From: Candidatus Pedobacter colombiensis
GTDB lineage: Bacteria; Bacteroidota; Bacteroidia; Sphingobacteriales; Sphingobacteriaceae
Direction of reading: 5' to 3'
Length of the DNA: 64,000 nt
Assembly: GCA_029202485.1 (NCBI GenBank)
Contig: CP119313.1
Span: 1,178,001 to 1,242,000 of the forward strand
In this document: positions 16,578 to 25,600 of the stretch, one piece after another
Position numbering within the stretch: position 1 is the stretch's first letter
Layout of the letters: each line of letters opens with the position of its first letter
The notes under the pieces: generated by a model
Told to the model about the DNA's origin: nothing
The model's input: only the letters and a program-made list of their open reading frames with translations
Databases searched by the model: none
Translations under genes and position numbers: made by a program

Positions 16578-18204
16578 CAAGAATATATTGTGGAAAACTG
16601 ATTTTTTCCAGTGTGTCAAAAATTTTCAAAGCACATTCTGTTTTATTGGCTTTCATGTACCGATGAAGGTCTACTTCGGACTTGTTTAATCCCAGGATCT
16701 TATTAACTAAATTTACGTTATTAGCTTTGATAAACTTGGGTTCCAAAGTATTATAGTTGAAAGGAAATCCGTTGATCTCTAATGTTCCTGAATCAACATG
16801 TTCGTCAAAACAAATTTTGATATTCTGCTTTTTGTTGGCTCCTAAATAATCTTCGTACTTTTTATTCAGTTCGTCCAGTCGGCCATCATTATCGGTAACC
16901 ACACAAACGGTTTTTTTAATTTTTTCTGCAATTTGAAGAAAACGTAGAAAACTAGTCCCGACCGAGATTACATCTATGCCATCTTGTATTGGAAGTCTAC
17001 CTCTGTTGCTGTCCATGTAAGCCCTTTGTACCAAGAGCTCATCACAATCGCCTTCTACCAGGATTGCTTTTTTACACAAGATCAGGCGCAGTGTATCATA
17101 CCCAGGTATTTTCTCAAAAAAATTCTGAGTCTTTTCCGGTAGATCATTCAGTCTGACCTGAAATTTATTATCAATCAGAATGAGACTATGCAAACCAAGC
17201 TTATTTGCGACAAAGCTGCTATGCGTAGAGATCAGAATCTGTTTCTCGCTGCATTTGTCATGAATATCTTTAATGAGCTGATTCAGTTTAGCATGAGACA
17301 AGTGATTCTCCGGTTCCTCAAGAAGGATAATATTTGCTTCTTTTGACTTTTTGTGTTCCAGGGCAAGTTTAGTTTTGATAACTGCCTGTTCTCCTTTACC
17401 AATGTGCTGAAAAGGCACATCATTAACGCAGGTCAGAAACCCGGATTCCCAGGCGTTCATTGAGGAAAGGTCAACAGTTAATGCAACCTGCTTATCGTAT
17501 TGAGATTTTCTGGTAATGTCCCCAATACTCTGATTAACCTTTTTTACAGAAGGATCTAACAGGAATTCTCCCTGTAGCCTGCGGTGCGCATGTGTCAGTT
17601 CGTTTTTTTGTCGCTGATCCAGATGGTTTTTAATGATGTGGGCCATATACACATCAGAGCCGTTTACATACCGGTTACTGCTCGAGTCGATAAGGGCAGA
17701 CTTGATCGGTATTTTTCGTGGCGTTACCGAATCGCGTGCGAATGTGTCCCAATTGATCTCGTAAAATTCAATTGGCAAAGCATTGATCGTACCTTCATCA
17801 ACATAGTCATTATATTCCTCAAGGTATTTATCAGATAGGCCAATGGACATGCAGACTCCGCTTGCGCTACGGCGAGTGCTATTCCCGTCTCCTTGAAAAA
17901 CCGGGAGATCTCCTCCACCGAAAAAAAGCTCAACCGTTATTTTAGGTGGCTGCACAGGATTTCCCGAATTCAGACTATCCAAATACTCTGACACAGCCGA
18001 AGCATTGAAATAGTATTCAGATAATTCATTCTTAAAATATCTTCCGTTAGAGAGACCTGATAGTGTAAGATGGATGGCCTCGAGTATCGTGGACTTACCA
18101 GCCTCATTATTGCCGACTAATATATTAAGCCCTGTGCCAAGTTCCAGTGTAAATTTCTCGCGGAAAGACTTAAAGTTCGTAATGATTACTTTTTCAATGT
18201 GCAT
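16564..18204 (-). CDS. gajA: Gabija protein GajA, ATPase-TOPRIM (OLD family) nuclease
   Basis: This is an ABC-type ATPase fused to a TOPRIM nuclease, 546 residues against about 578 in the described family. It has ILVGNNEAGKSTILEAIHLT (Walker A), GKGEQAVIKTKLAL, ILLEEPENHLSHAKLNQLI (Walker B region), LISTHSSFVANKL (switch His), then the TOPRIM motifs AILVEGDCDELLVQRAYM and VCVVTDNDGRLDEL (D-x-D). The catalytic acidic residues are all present. It overlaps gajB, the standard Gabija order. The gene diverges from the cassette at 18391 across a 186-bp shared promoter region. Confidence 0.92.
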   Translation of the reverse strand: MHIEKVIITNFKSFREKFTLELGTGLNILVGNNEAGKSTILEAIHLTLSGLSNGRYFKNELSEYYFNASAVSEYLDSLNSGNPVQPPKITVELFFGGGDLPVFQGDGNSTRRSASGVCMSIGLSDKYLEEYNDYVDEGTINALPIEFYEINWDTFARDSVTPRKIPIKSALIDSSSNRYVNGSDVYMAHIIKNHLDQRQKNELTHAHRRLQGEFLLDPSVKKVNQSIGDITRKSQYDKQVALTVDLSSMNAWESGFLTCVNDVPFQHIGKGEQAVIKTKLALEHKKSKEANIILLEEPENHLSHAKLNQLIKDIHDKCSEKQILISTHSSFVANKLGLHSLILIDNKFQVRLNDLPEKTQNFFEKIPGYDTLRLILCKKAILVEGDCDELLVQRAYMDSNRGRLPIQDGIDVISVGTSFLRFLQIAEKIKKTVCVVTDNDGRLDELNKKYEDYLGANKKQNIKICFDEHVDSGTLEINGFPFNYNTLEPKFIKANNVNLVNKILGLNKSEVDLHRYMKANKTECALKIFDTLEKISFPQYILDAIA

Positions 18205-18390
18205 GACAGGTTAATTTTATATTAGATTTCTGGTCCTAATTCAAGAATTCTTGAGTTTAACTAAATTGCAAATTATTTGCTTAGCAACCAAGATGAGTTG
18301 TTCCTCTGTTGAGCTGGTAAGAATATTCTCGGCACATTATTGTGATTATAGAAATTTTCATACATTTATTTAAATGGTTAACCGCACCTC

Positions 18391-19299
18391 ATGATAAATG
18401 CTTTTACAATTAACGCTGGCCTAGTGGCGATGCCTGAGCTGGATCATGGTCAGTTTATGCAAGTTGGTTACAAGAGCGATTTTTTCATCAGCAGTAAAGA
18501 TGAATTCCTGACCTTATCAGAGGGTGACCCTTTGGTTATTATCAAACCTGAAGTAAATGGACTAAGGTTCGTGAATACCGCCTTGGTGGAAAAGGCAGGG
18601 AAGCGAGAGGTAATACTCCCTAGCAAAGAGGAAATTTCTAAAAGTAGAAAAAATGGTAATCCACCACCCAAGCCATCCTATAACCATTATTTCAAATACG
18701 TTGTAGAGGACCAACTACGAGAGAACAACTCCGTCAACGATCTTGAATACAGTTTAGAATCTGTTGATAATTTCGGTAACCCGGCCACCCACTTTCAGCG
18801 TCAGTATCGCAAGATCCCAAATGACGATTATGAAACGATCATCAATGGCTGGATCTACGCTACTAGAACAGTCTTCGGGAAGCTGATCAATTCCATCCCG
18901 CGTCAGAACAAACTCGAATTCATGCTGCAATCCATGGACAGGTTTTCTACCATTGATTTCAAGGAAGTGCCTATTCTCGATGGGCTTGATTTTTTATACG
19001 AATTTATAGAGACCAGAATTATTAGTCGGGGCAAATTGCTTGTTGCCACTTCTAAGCTAATTAAATCAAAGTTAAACGACCTTGTTGACGAAACGGAAAT
19101 AGGCTTCATAAATCCGGAAACTGAGGTTAGCAACCGCCTCCTACCACAGGCAGAGATTTTTGAACAGCTTCTGGAATTGGAAAAAAAGGTAAGTCTGAAG
19201 GCATATCTTAAGGAAAGTGTTGCCAAAAATAAAAAGCTGGAAGAACGTTTTGAAAAAAAGTTTGCTCGAAAAACCTGGCCAATCGATCTGCGCATATGA
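18391..19299 (+). CDS. Uncharacterised defence-island protein, gene A of a two-gene cassette
   Basis: The 302-residue protein has no recognisable catalytic motif, TM segment or signal peptide. The N-terminal region (residues 1-75) is strand-rich (GDPLVIIKPEVNGLRFVNTA). The middle has a Ser/Lys/Pro linker (NPPPKPSYNHYFKYVVEDQL) and the last 50 residues are a highly charged helix (ELEKKVSLKAYLKESVAKNK). Its stop overlaps the next start (ATGA), so the two are coupled. It diverges from gajA. The function is unknown; it may act as a sensor or adaptor for the nuclease-like partner. Confidence 0.6.
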   Translation: MINAFTINAGLVAMPELDHGQFMQVGYKSDFFISSKDEFLTLSEGDPLVIIKPEVNGLRFVNTALVEKAGKREVILPSKEEISKSRKNGNPPPKPSYNHYFKYVVEDQLRENNSVNDLEYSLESVDNFGNPATHFQRQYRKIPNDDYETIINGWIYATRTVFGKLINSIPRQNKLEFMLQSMDRFSTIDFKEVPILDGLDFLYEFIETRIISRGKLLVATSKLIKSKLNDLVDETEIGFINPETEVSNRLLPQAEIFEQLLELEKKVSLKAYLKESVAKNKKLEERFEKKFARKTWPIDLRI

Positions 19300-19982
19300 A
19301 AGATTTGCTAGACCATATAAACCAATATGCCGATCTGCTAAGTCAGGGGGCAGTTTGGCAGGATTCTAAGGAAATTCTTGCTCCGGTACTTGGAGATAGA
19401 ATGTCCGATAAGGCTGAAGACAATTATATATATGAATTCTATTGCTATGTATGCTTGATCGTTGACCTAAGAGATAGTTACGACATTAGGTTTGTAGAAG
19501 GTACTGGAAATTTTAAATACAAATTTCCCCAGGCGGCCGCATTGAAAAAAGGTAAACCAAGGTTTCACGCTTTCAAAGAAGATGAAATGGCTTTTCAGAT
19601 TTGCGCAGGCACGAAAATCAGCTGTGCTTATCCTTCGGAGAATAACCATCCTGATATCTCATTCCAGAGGCCTGAAGCTTCGGACGACCCTCAAGATTCA
19701 GACCTGATCATCATCATGGACGCAAAATTCAAAGAGGGAAAAAATGCTGTATTACCTAAAGACGAAGTATATAAATTCGCTTTCATATTGTCCTTATATA
19801 ATCTAAAATCGCTGCCTGGAATTAAGATACATTTCAAAAAGCTACATGAATTTTATGGGAACTGTTTACTAACTAACGCAAGATCATATTCCGCCGCGGG
19901 TGAGGTTAAGATGCTGCAGTTTGCAAATGCTAAGGAAATAGAAAAATTTTTCCCTTATAGCATTTATAACGTAATCGGTTAA
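19296..19982 (+). CDS. Predicted PD-(D/E)xK nuclease, gene B of the two-gene cassette
   Basis: The 228-residue protein shows KAEDNYIYEFYCYVCLIVDL (possible core Glu), NHPDISFQRPEASDD (PD) and LIIIMDAKFKEGK (D-A-K). This is a convincing E/PD/D-x-K progression of a restriction-type fold, with a final strand-helix and the tail KEIEKFFPYSIYNVIG. Its start lies inside the stop codon of the preceding gene. The pair with gene A next to Gabija suggests a compact unclassified defence unit. The metal ligand assignment needs a structure model; nuclease activity is inferred. Confidence 0.65.
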   Translation: MKDLLDHINQYADLLSQGAVWQDSKEILAPVLGDRMSDKAEDNYIYEFYCYVCLIVDLRDSYDIRFVEGTGNFKYKFPQAAALKKGKPRFHAFKEDEMAFQICAGTKISCAYPSENNHPDISFQRPEASDDPQDSDLIIIMDAKFKEGKNAVLPKDEVYKFAFILSLYNLKSLPGIKIHFKKLHEFYGNCLLTNARSYSAAGEVKMLQFANAKEIEKFFPYSIYNVIG

Positions 19983-20193
19983 ACCTATTTCATGTGAATA
20001 CAGTTGCAGCTATACGAAGACCAGCGGTCTTATCCGTCTATAATCTTTACAGTTGGTCTGATAGGTTTGATTGTTTATCAATTTATTTGAGACAAATTAT
20101 TAAAACAAGGATAGTACATTTATTTTTGTTTTATATAGACACTAGGTTTCATTATTTTTGCAATTTAGTGTGTTGAATTAATAGCACTCTATA

Positions 20194-20832
20194 ATGAACA
20201 AGATATTAAAATGGACATTGGTTGCTTTTGGCATTTCTATTCTAATCGCTATCATATGGTTTGTATCTCTTATTTCTGCCTTCGGATTTTTTGATAAAGT
20301 GTATTCTACTGATGATCTGAAAGCCAGTTTCGAAGATAAGAAGGTTGAGGTTTATGAATTAAAGCATTATTTTAATAAGATTGTGCCTAAAAACCGCTTT
20401 GTAGAAATTGAATTTTCCGGTGATAAGCAATTGTTTCGTTTTGGTATTAAAGCCCTTGACTCCACTGCAGGAGATATCACTAGCCCTATGTTTCTGGAAT
20501 GGGATTTGTCAACGCAGACTGCGAAAATGGATAGTTTAATAAAACCTATGGGATGGAGTAGAGCAACTCTCGTTGAATTAAAAGAAAAGCTCGATAATGC
20601 AAACTGCATTCAGATTGAAAGTGGGGAACCAACCAAAATCGGTTTTAAAAGAAGTGGAATGGGTATGTATTTCTTTAATGTCTTTGAAAGTCCAATGTCC
20701 GATAGCTTGAGGAACTACTATAATGAAAGTTGTACACATATCTACATAGAACCTAAATTAGCTTTGGAATATGCTGGTGGTGCTATAGGTCCGCAGTGTT
20801 TCGGTGAGAAAATAAGAAATACAATAAAGTAA
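20194..20832 (+). CDS. Membrane-anchored protein of unknown function
   Basis: An N-terminal TM helix (LKWTLVAFGISILIAIIWFV) is followed by a soluble domain of about 180 residues, probably periplasmic or extracellular. It is beta-rich (KNRFVEIEFSGDKQLFRFGI) and has Cys residues at the helix LKEKLDNANCIQIE and near the end (PQCFGEKI). A -7 element TATTTTTG lies at 20153-20160. The DUF2251 gene starts 5 nt after its stop, so the two form an operon. No family recognised. Confidence 0.55.
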   Translation: MNKILKWTLVAFGISILIAIIWFVSLISAFGFFDKVYSTDDLKASFEDKKVEVYELKHYFNKIVPKNRFVEIEFSGDKQLFRFGIKALDSTAGDITSPMFLEWDLSTQTAKMDSLIKPMGWSRATLVELKEKLDNANCIQIESGEPTKIGFKRSGMGMYFFNVFESPMSDSLRNYYNESCTHIYIEPKLALEYAGGAIGPQCFGEKIRNTIK

Positions 20833-20837
20833 GATCT

Positions 20838-21275
20838 ATGGAGAATAAACCTAAGCTCATCATTTACGAAGAGCAAATATTTAATGTGGGCGAGGATACT
20901 TTTATTGAAAGCACAGCTGAAAATGATAATGCAGTGGTGTTTGAAGATAATGGTGAAACCGGATATTTCTATGCGCTTGATAGAAGCAATATTGATTTGA
21001 AAATGTTAGATGGAGTTCATATTTATAACGTTGCAAATGTTACGGATAGAGATAAGCCATCCACTGTAAAAATATTATGGACTGTAGACTTGACCAAGGC
21101 TTTCCTGTCTATAAATAATTATTATCACGCTGTGTTTGATTTCCAAAATCATGCAGGCTATTGTAGAAATGGCTTCCCTGAAACAAATAGCTCCTGGAAC
21201 AAGGTTAAAGAAAGAAAACTTACAGATTTGTTAATTCTTGAGTTATCAGGATCACAAAATGCATTAAATCACTAA
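20838..21275 (+). CDS. DUF2251 family protein
   Basis: The 145-residue protein carries AVVFEDNGETGYFYALDRS, the recognisable DUF2251 core, followed by VTDRDKPSTVKILWTVDLT and FDFQNHAGYCRNGFPE. The family is cytosolic and uncharacterised, often found beside polymorphic-toxin or colicin-immunity genes. It starts 5 nt after the membrane-anchored protein gene, so the pair probably acts together. No signal peptide or TM segment. Confidence 0.7.
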   Translation: MENKPKLIIYEEQIFNVGEDTFIESTAENDNAVVFEDNGETGYFYALDRSNIDLKMLDGVHIYNVANVTDRDKPSTVKILWTVDLTKAFLSINNYYHAVFDFQNHAGYCRNGFPETNSSWNKVKERKLTDLLILELSGSQNALNH

Positions 21276-21736
21276 TTGACTTTGGTCAGATAGGGAAGTT
21301 TGGAGTAGGTTCACCTAAAGTAATATTCATTCTGTCCTGCTCTCAAGAACACTAAATTTGCTAATAACCTTAAATCATGCAGAAATAGATTCCAGATAAG
21401 TACAAGGAAGACGACTTCGCAGGACTTAAATTCGTCAGATACTTAATAAGTTCCATATCATTGTGTTGCCCTTAATATTACTTTACTAAATGAATCTAAG
21501 GCTGCTATTCTCTTTAAATCTTCTAAAAAATCTCTCGATAAAAATAAGTCTCGGAACACATCAAGGGAAAGGTCTTTCTAAAAGATTTTTCCCTTTTTTA
21601 TTTCCTTCTAATTTGTTGGTAATATCTCTGAATTTTCTCTGGCAAAGAAAAAGAATAGGGAACTTATTATTTTTATAGAAACGGCTTTTAACCAATCCTG
21701 GCTGATATAGTTTTCTTTAGCTGGAATTATCAATAA
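21276..21736. other. Intergenic stretch of 461 bp with a terminator and a short remnant
   Basis: No convincing gene is present. A terminator-like hairpin at 21565-21599 (GGGAAA...TTTCCC with a matching inner stem, then TTTTTT) suggests that something small is transcribed toward it. The only frame before it, near 21440-21580, encodes NESKAAILFKSSKKSLDKNK and lacks a start codon, so I treat it as a remnant or as the 3' end of a short RNA. A 62-codon ATG frame at 21490 runs through the terminator and is not believed. Confidence 0.4.
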
Positions 21737-21761
21737 AAGCCCGCTGAATTCCAACGGGCTT
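21737..21761 (-). terminator. Terminator of the porP-adhesin operon
   Basis: AAGCCCG pairs with CGGGCTT around an 11-nt loop. Read on the minus strand, the stem is followed by TTTTATTG, 11 bases after the stop codon of the PorP/SprF gene. Confidence 0.8.
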
Positions 21762-21772
21762 AGCAGTCTCTA

Positions 21773-22663
21773 TTATTTACTCAAATTTAATCTTAAGTTC
21801 AGCTCAAAACTGCCATTGGTGTAGGCGCTTAGCGCTGAGGTTTGTGTGGTATAGGTTCCACTGATCAGGTATTTCTTTTTATAATCCATACCCAGACCAA
21901 AAGTTGTATTTTCTGTACTGTGGTACATAGCCAGTAGGTAAACCTGTCTGTTTGCAATGCCCATTTGTGCACCAGCATCCCATATGTTATCAAAACCTTT
22001 CACACCACGGTAAGTTACTTTAGGTTCTATGTCCATACCCTCTGTTCCTTCACTGATGCCAATCTTGTAGCTTACAGCAGTATAAAATGTAGCTACATCA
22101 GCCAGTTTGATCACATCCTTTTTTAGAACACTCTTCAGATTGGGTACAGACGCCTGTATGTTCAGCTTATCTGAAGTATAGGCTATTCCGAAATCACCAT
22201 CCAGATAAGTTTTACGGTCGTTATATAGCCCAACCGTCGGATCATTTGGATTGCCAAAGATATCGGCATTTTCCAGGCGCTGGCTCATGAAGCCCAGCGA
22301 TACCCCGAAATGCAGTTGATGCCCATTTTCATTTAGGGGCAGGTGATAGGCATAGCTACCTACTACGCGGGTTTGTCTTTGCAAACCCGCACTTTCATTA
22401 TTGATGGTTAAACCGATCCCCACTTTTTTGAAACCGTAATCGGCAGTCAGGTTCTGAGTTAAAGGTGATCCGGGTACATTGCTCCATAGCTTGCGATAAG
22501 CACCATTGAGTTTTAATCCTTCGGCCGCTCCTGCCAGGGCAGGATTGATCAGGTATTGATTGGTATAATACTGAGCCGATAGCGGGTTAAGCTGCGCCTG
22601 TACCGATGTTCCTGTGCTGACTGCAAAAACAATTGTGGCCAGGGTTTTATATAGTGTTTTCAT
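21773..22663 (-). CDS. PorP/SprF-family T9SS membrane protein
   Basis: The 296-residue protein has a signal peptide ending SVQAQ and begins its mature part with LNPLSAQYYTNQYLINPALA, the PorP/SprF signature. Further blocks typical of the family are GAYRKLWSNVPGSPLTQNL, YHLPLNENGHQLHFGVSLGF and MYHSTENTTFGLGMDYKKKY. The family forms outer-membrane barrels and helps secrete or tether surface proteins with a type B gliding C-terminal domain. It follows the adhesin gene by 18 nt in the same direction, which fits this partnership. It ends at a terminator. Confidence 0.93.
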   Translation of the reverse strand: MKTLYKTLATIVFAVSTGTSVQAQLNPLSAQYYTNQYLINPALAGAAEGLKLNGAYRKLWSNVPGSPLTQNLTADYGFKKVGIGLTINNESAGLQRQTRVVGSYAYHLPLNENGHQLHFGVSLGFMSQRLENADIFGNPNDPTVGLYNDRKTYLDGDFGIAYTSDKLNIQASVPNLKSVLKKDVIKLADVATFYTAVSYKIGISEGTEGMDIEPKVTYRGVKGFDNIWDAGAQMGIANRQVYLLAMYHSTENTTFGLGMDYKKKYLISGTYTTQTSALSAYTNGSFELNLRLNLSK

Positions 22664-22681
22664 GTATATTTCGTCAGTTTT

Positions 22682-25600
22682 TTAACGTGTCTGTTCTTTT
22701 CTTACAATGGTAATGAAGCCTTTAACACTTGGTTTGTTGGTTCCGAAATCAATCACATAGTAATAAGTACCTTCAGCTAATGGCAAGCCATTCAGGGTAG
22801 CATCCCAGCTATTGTCGTAGCCTTTTTTGCCATAAATGAAACGACCGCTTTTGTCAAAGATCTTCACCTCATTGTTAGGATAAAAATCAATGTTGTCAAT
22901 CACCCATTTATCATTTATGCCATCGCCGTCAGGAGACATGATATTGGTAGCTTTGATTTTTACGTAATCCTCCAACACAGTTAAAGTAAGGGTTTTTGTT
23001 TCCGAGCATCCGCTGGCGTTGGTCACTGTTACCGTATAGGTCGTAGTTTCTCGTGGTCTTACCTCAACCATCGCAGCGTTTAGCCCGCTAATGATACTGC
23101 TGTTGGCTCCCCATGTGTAGCTTGTTCCACCTGTAGCGGCTAATAACACTCTTTCTCCCTTACTGATCTGGATACCTTTATCACTGTTGATAGAAATAAC
23201 AGGTAAGGCATTCACGGTAATGATAAAGGTTCTGCTATAAGTATCTATACCTCCATTGGCTGTACCACCGTTATCTTTCACCGTTACTGTTACCGTTGCA
23301 GTTCCCGCAAGCATACCAGCTTTTAAACGATAGTTAACGGTACCGGTAGAACCTGTGCCTGTTACTATTAGACTTTCAAACAATCCGGCATTGTTGCTGC
23401 TCACACTTAAAGTTGTAGTTTGTGTTGTTTCAGGACCAGGTGAAATGCCACTCAAGGCTACGGTTTGTCCGGTTGTAGTGAAACAAATTGTCTGATTGGC
23501 GATAGCGGACAGGGTAGGGGGCTCATTCACGTCAGTCAGGTCGATGGTAAATGTTTTCTCCAAACTCAGACCATATTGTGTGGTGCTTTTCACACGTACA
23601 CTATAAACCGGCTTGGTTTCGTAATCAAGGACGGCCGAGGTGTTGATCTTGTTGCCACTGATAGCAAATGATGTATTGTCGGTATCACCTGCACCTGCAA
23701 CCAGGGTATAGGTAAAGGTTGCGGATGGATCATCCGAAGTACTGCTTAAAGTACCTGCATTGGTACCTGCAGGGCTGTTCTCGTAAAGTGTTACGCCAGC
23801 AAGGGTAATACTTGTTGGTGCGCCGCCTTTGATTTTCAGGTTACCTGCTACATAACTGATGGCATAGTTGGCCGAGGCCGCCCCGCTAGCTGTAATTGGG
23901 TAATCGCCCATCGGACTTGTAATTGTAGCCGTAGTACTCAATGAAGGCTGAGTGCTCAGTATGGTACTGGTCTCGCCATTTACAAAGCCACTGTAGCTAG
24001 CTGTTAAAGCAGGGTTAGCAGTACCTGTATATTTCTCCTTATTATCAGCAGTAATTGTTAGCGCTTTAGGCAATATAGTTCCGTTAGTGCTGAAGCTGTT
24101 TAAGGTATAGTTTGCGATGTCTGCACCTGTTAAGCTAAGACCTGTAATGCTGATGGCTTTGTTGATGCCTGCGTTTTTATCAGCATAAGTAGCCGTGGTA
24201 TAGCCGATGCTCACATCTTCGGTATTTATCAGACCTGTTGGCGTATTAAAGTTAACAGTTGCTGTACTGTTGCCATCATAAGTTTTACTTACCGTAGCCG
24301 CAGTTGCGGTCAGTGTTTTGCTTAGGATGGTACCATTAACCGTAGCATTAACGGTAGTCAGGGTATAATAATCCTTTTCCGATCCTGTAAGTATAAAGTT
24401 GCCGGCAGTAATTGTTTTACCGGTTCCTGAGTTCTTGTTGTTGTATGTTGCTGTTCCTGAAACATTAACTACATCTGTACCTAGTAATCCATTAAGGGTA
24501 TAATTGGCCGCAGATAGGGTTGCCGAAGTATTGCCATCGTAAGTTTTGCTAATCGCTGGTGTACTGTTCAGACTAACGGTAATGTTTTTCGGTAAAACAG
24601 TGAGGGTTGCAGTAGCAGTCGCTCCCGTATAATTACCAGTTGCAAGCTGTGTAGCTGTGATGGTAGCCGTACCCGGCTTAAGTGCCGTAATTACATTTCC
24701 GCTGATACTGGCCACAGCCGTGTTGCTGCTGCTGTAGCTGATGGCGGCAGTGCTATTGCTCACCGGAGCCGTTAAGGTGAGCGTTGAACCATAATTCTGG
24801 TCAGCAATGCTAAATCCACTGATGACTGCTTGTTCAAGAACTGTAACAGATTTTGTGGTCGAACATCCGTTTGCGTCTGTAATTGTGCAGGTGTATGTAC
24901 CTTTGCCCAATCCTGTTGCGGTAGCTGCACTACCGCCTGCTGGCGACCATGTATAGCTGTAAGGGCTGTTTCCACCCGCGGCAACTACGGTTGCTGAACC
25001 ATCACTTCCGTTTGCGCCCGCATTTACCGAAGTAATGGTAGCTGTTAACACAACAGGTTGTGTAACGGTCACCGTTTTTGTAATGAAACAAGCATTGGCG
25101 TCGGTAATGGTACAGGTATAAGTACCTGCTGCTAAACCAGTGGCTGTTGCAGCCGTTCCACCTGAAGGAGCCCATGCGTAAGTATAAGGTGCGGTACCTC
25201 CGGAAGTAGTAATTGTAGCTGTTCCATTTGATCCGCCGTTGCAGAAAACACCAGTGGAAGAAGTGGTTGCTGTTAGCGCAGATGATGGTTGCGTAATGGT
25301 ATATGATTTTGTTATCGTACAGTTTTTTGCGTCAGTAACTGTACAACTATAAGTACCGGCTGCAAGTCCCGTAATCATTGCAGTTGTACCTCCGTTAGAC
25401 CATAAATATGTATAAGGAGTTGTGCCACCAGATGGATTGATCAAGATAATACCTGTAGCACTGCCGTTGCACGCTACATCTGTTTTAGCAGCAGAGGCAA
25501 TTAAAGCCGATGGCTGCGTAACTGTCACAGTTTTCGCAACGGAACAGTTATTGGCGTCGGTAATGGTACAGGTATAATCACCTGGTGTTAGCCCATTGGC

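Noticed and set aside
19994..20176. 60-codon plus-strand gene
   Set aside because: Composition looks random, and the frame ends just after the promoter elements of the next gene.
21490..21678. 62-codon gene before porP
   Set aside because: It runs through a T-rich terminator hairpin and has no homology visible to me.
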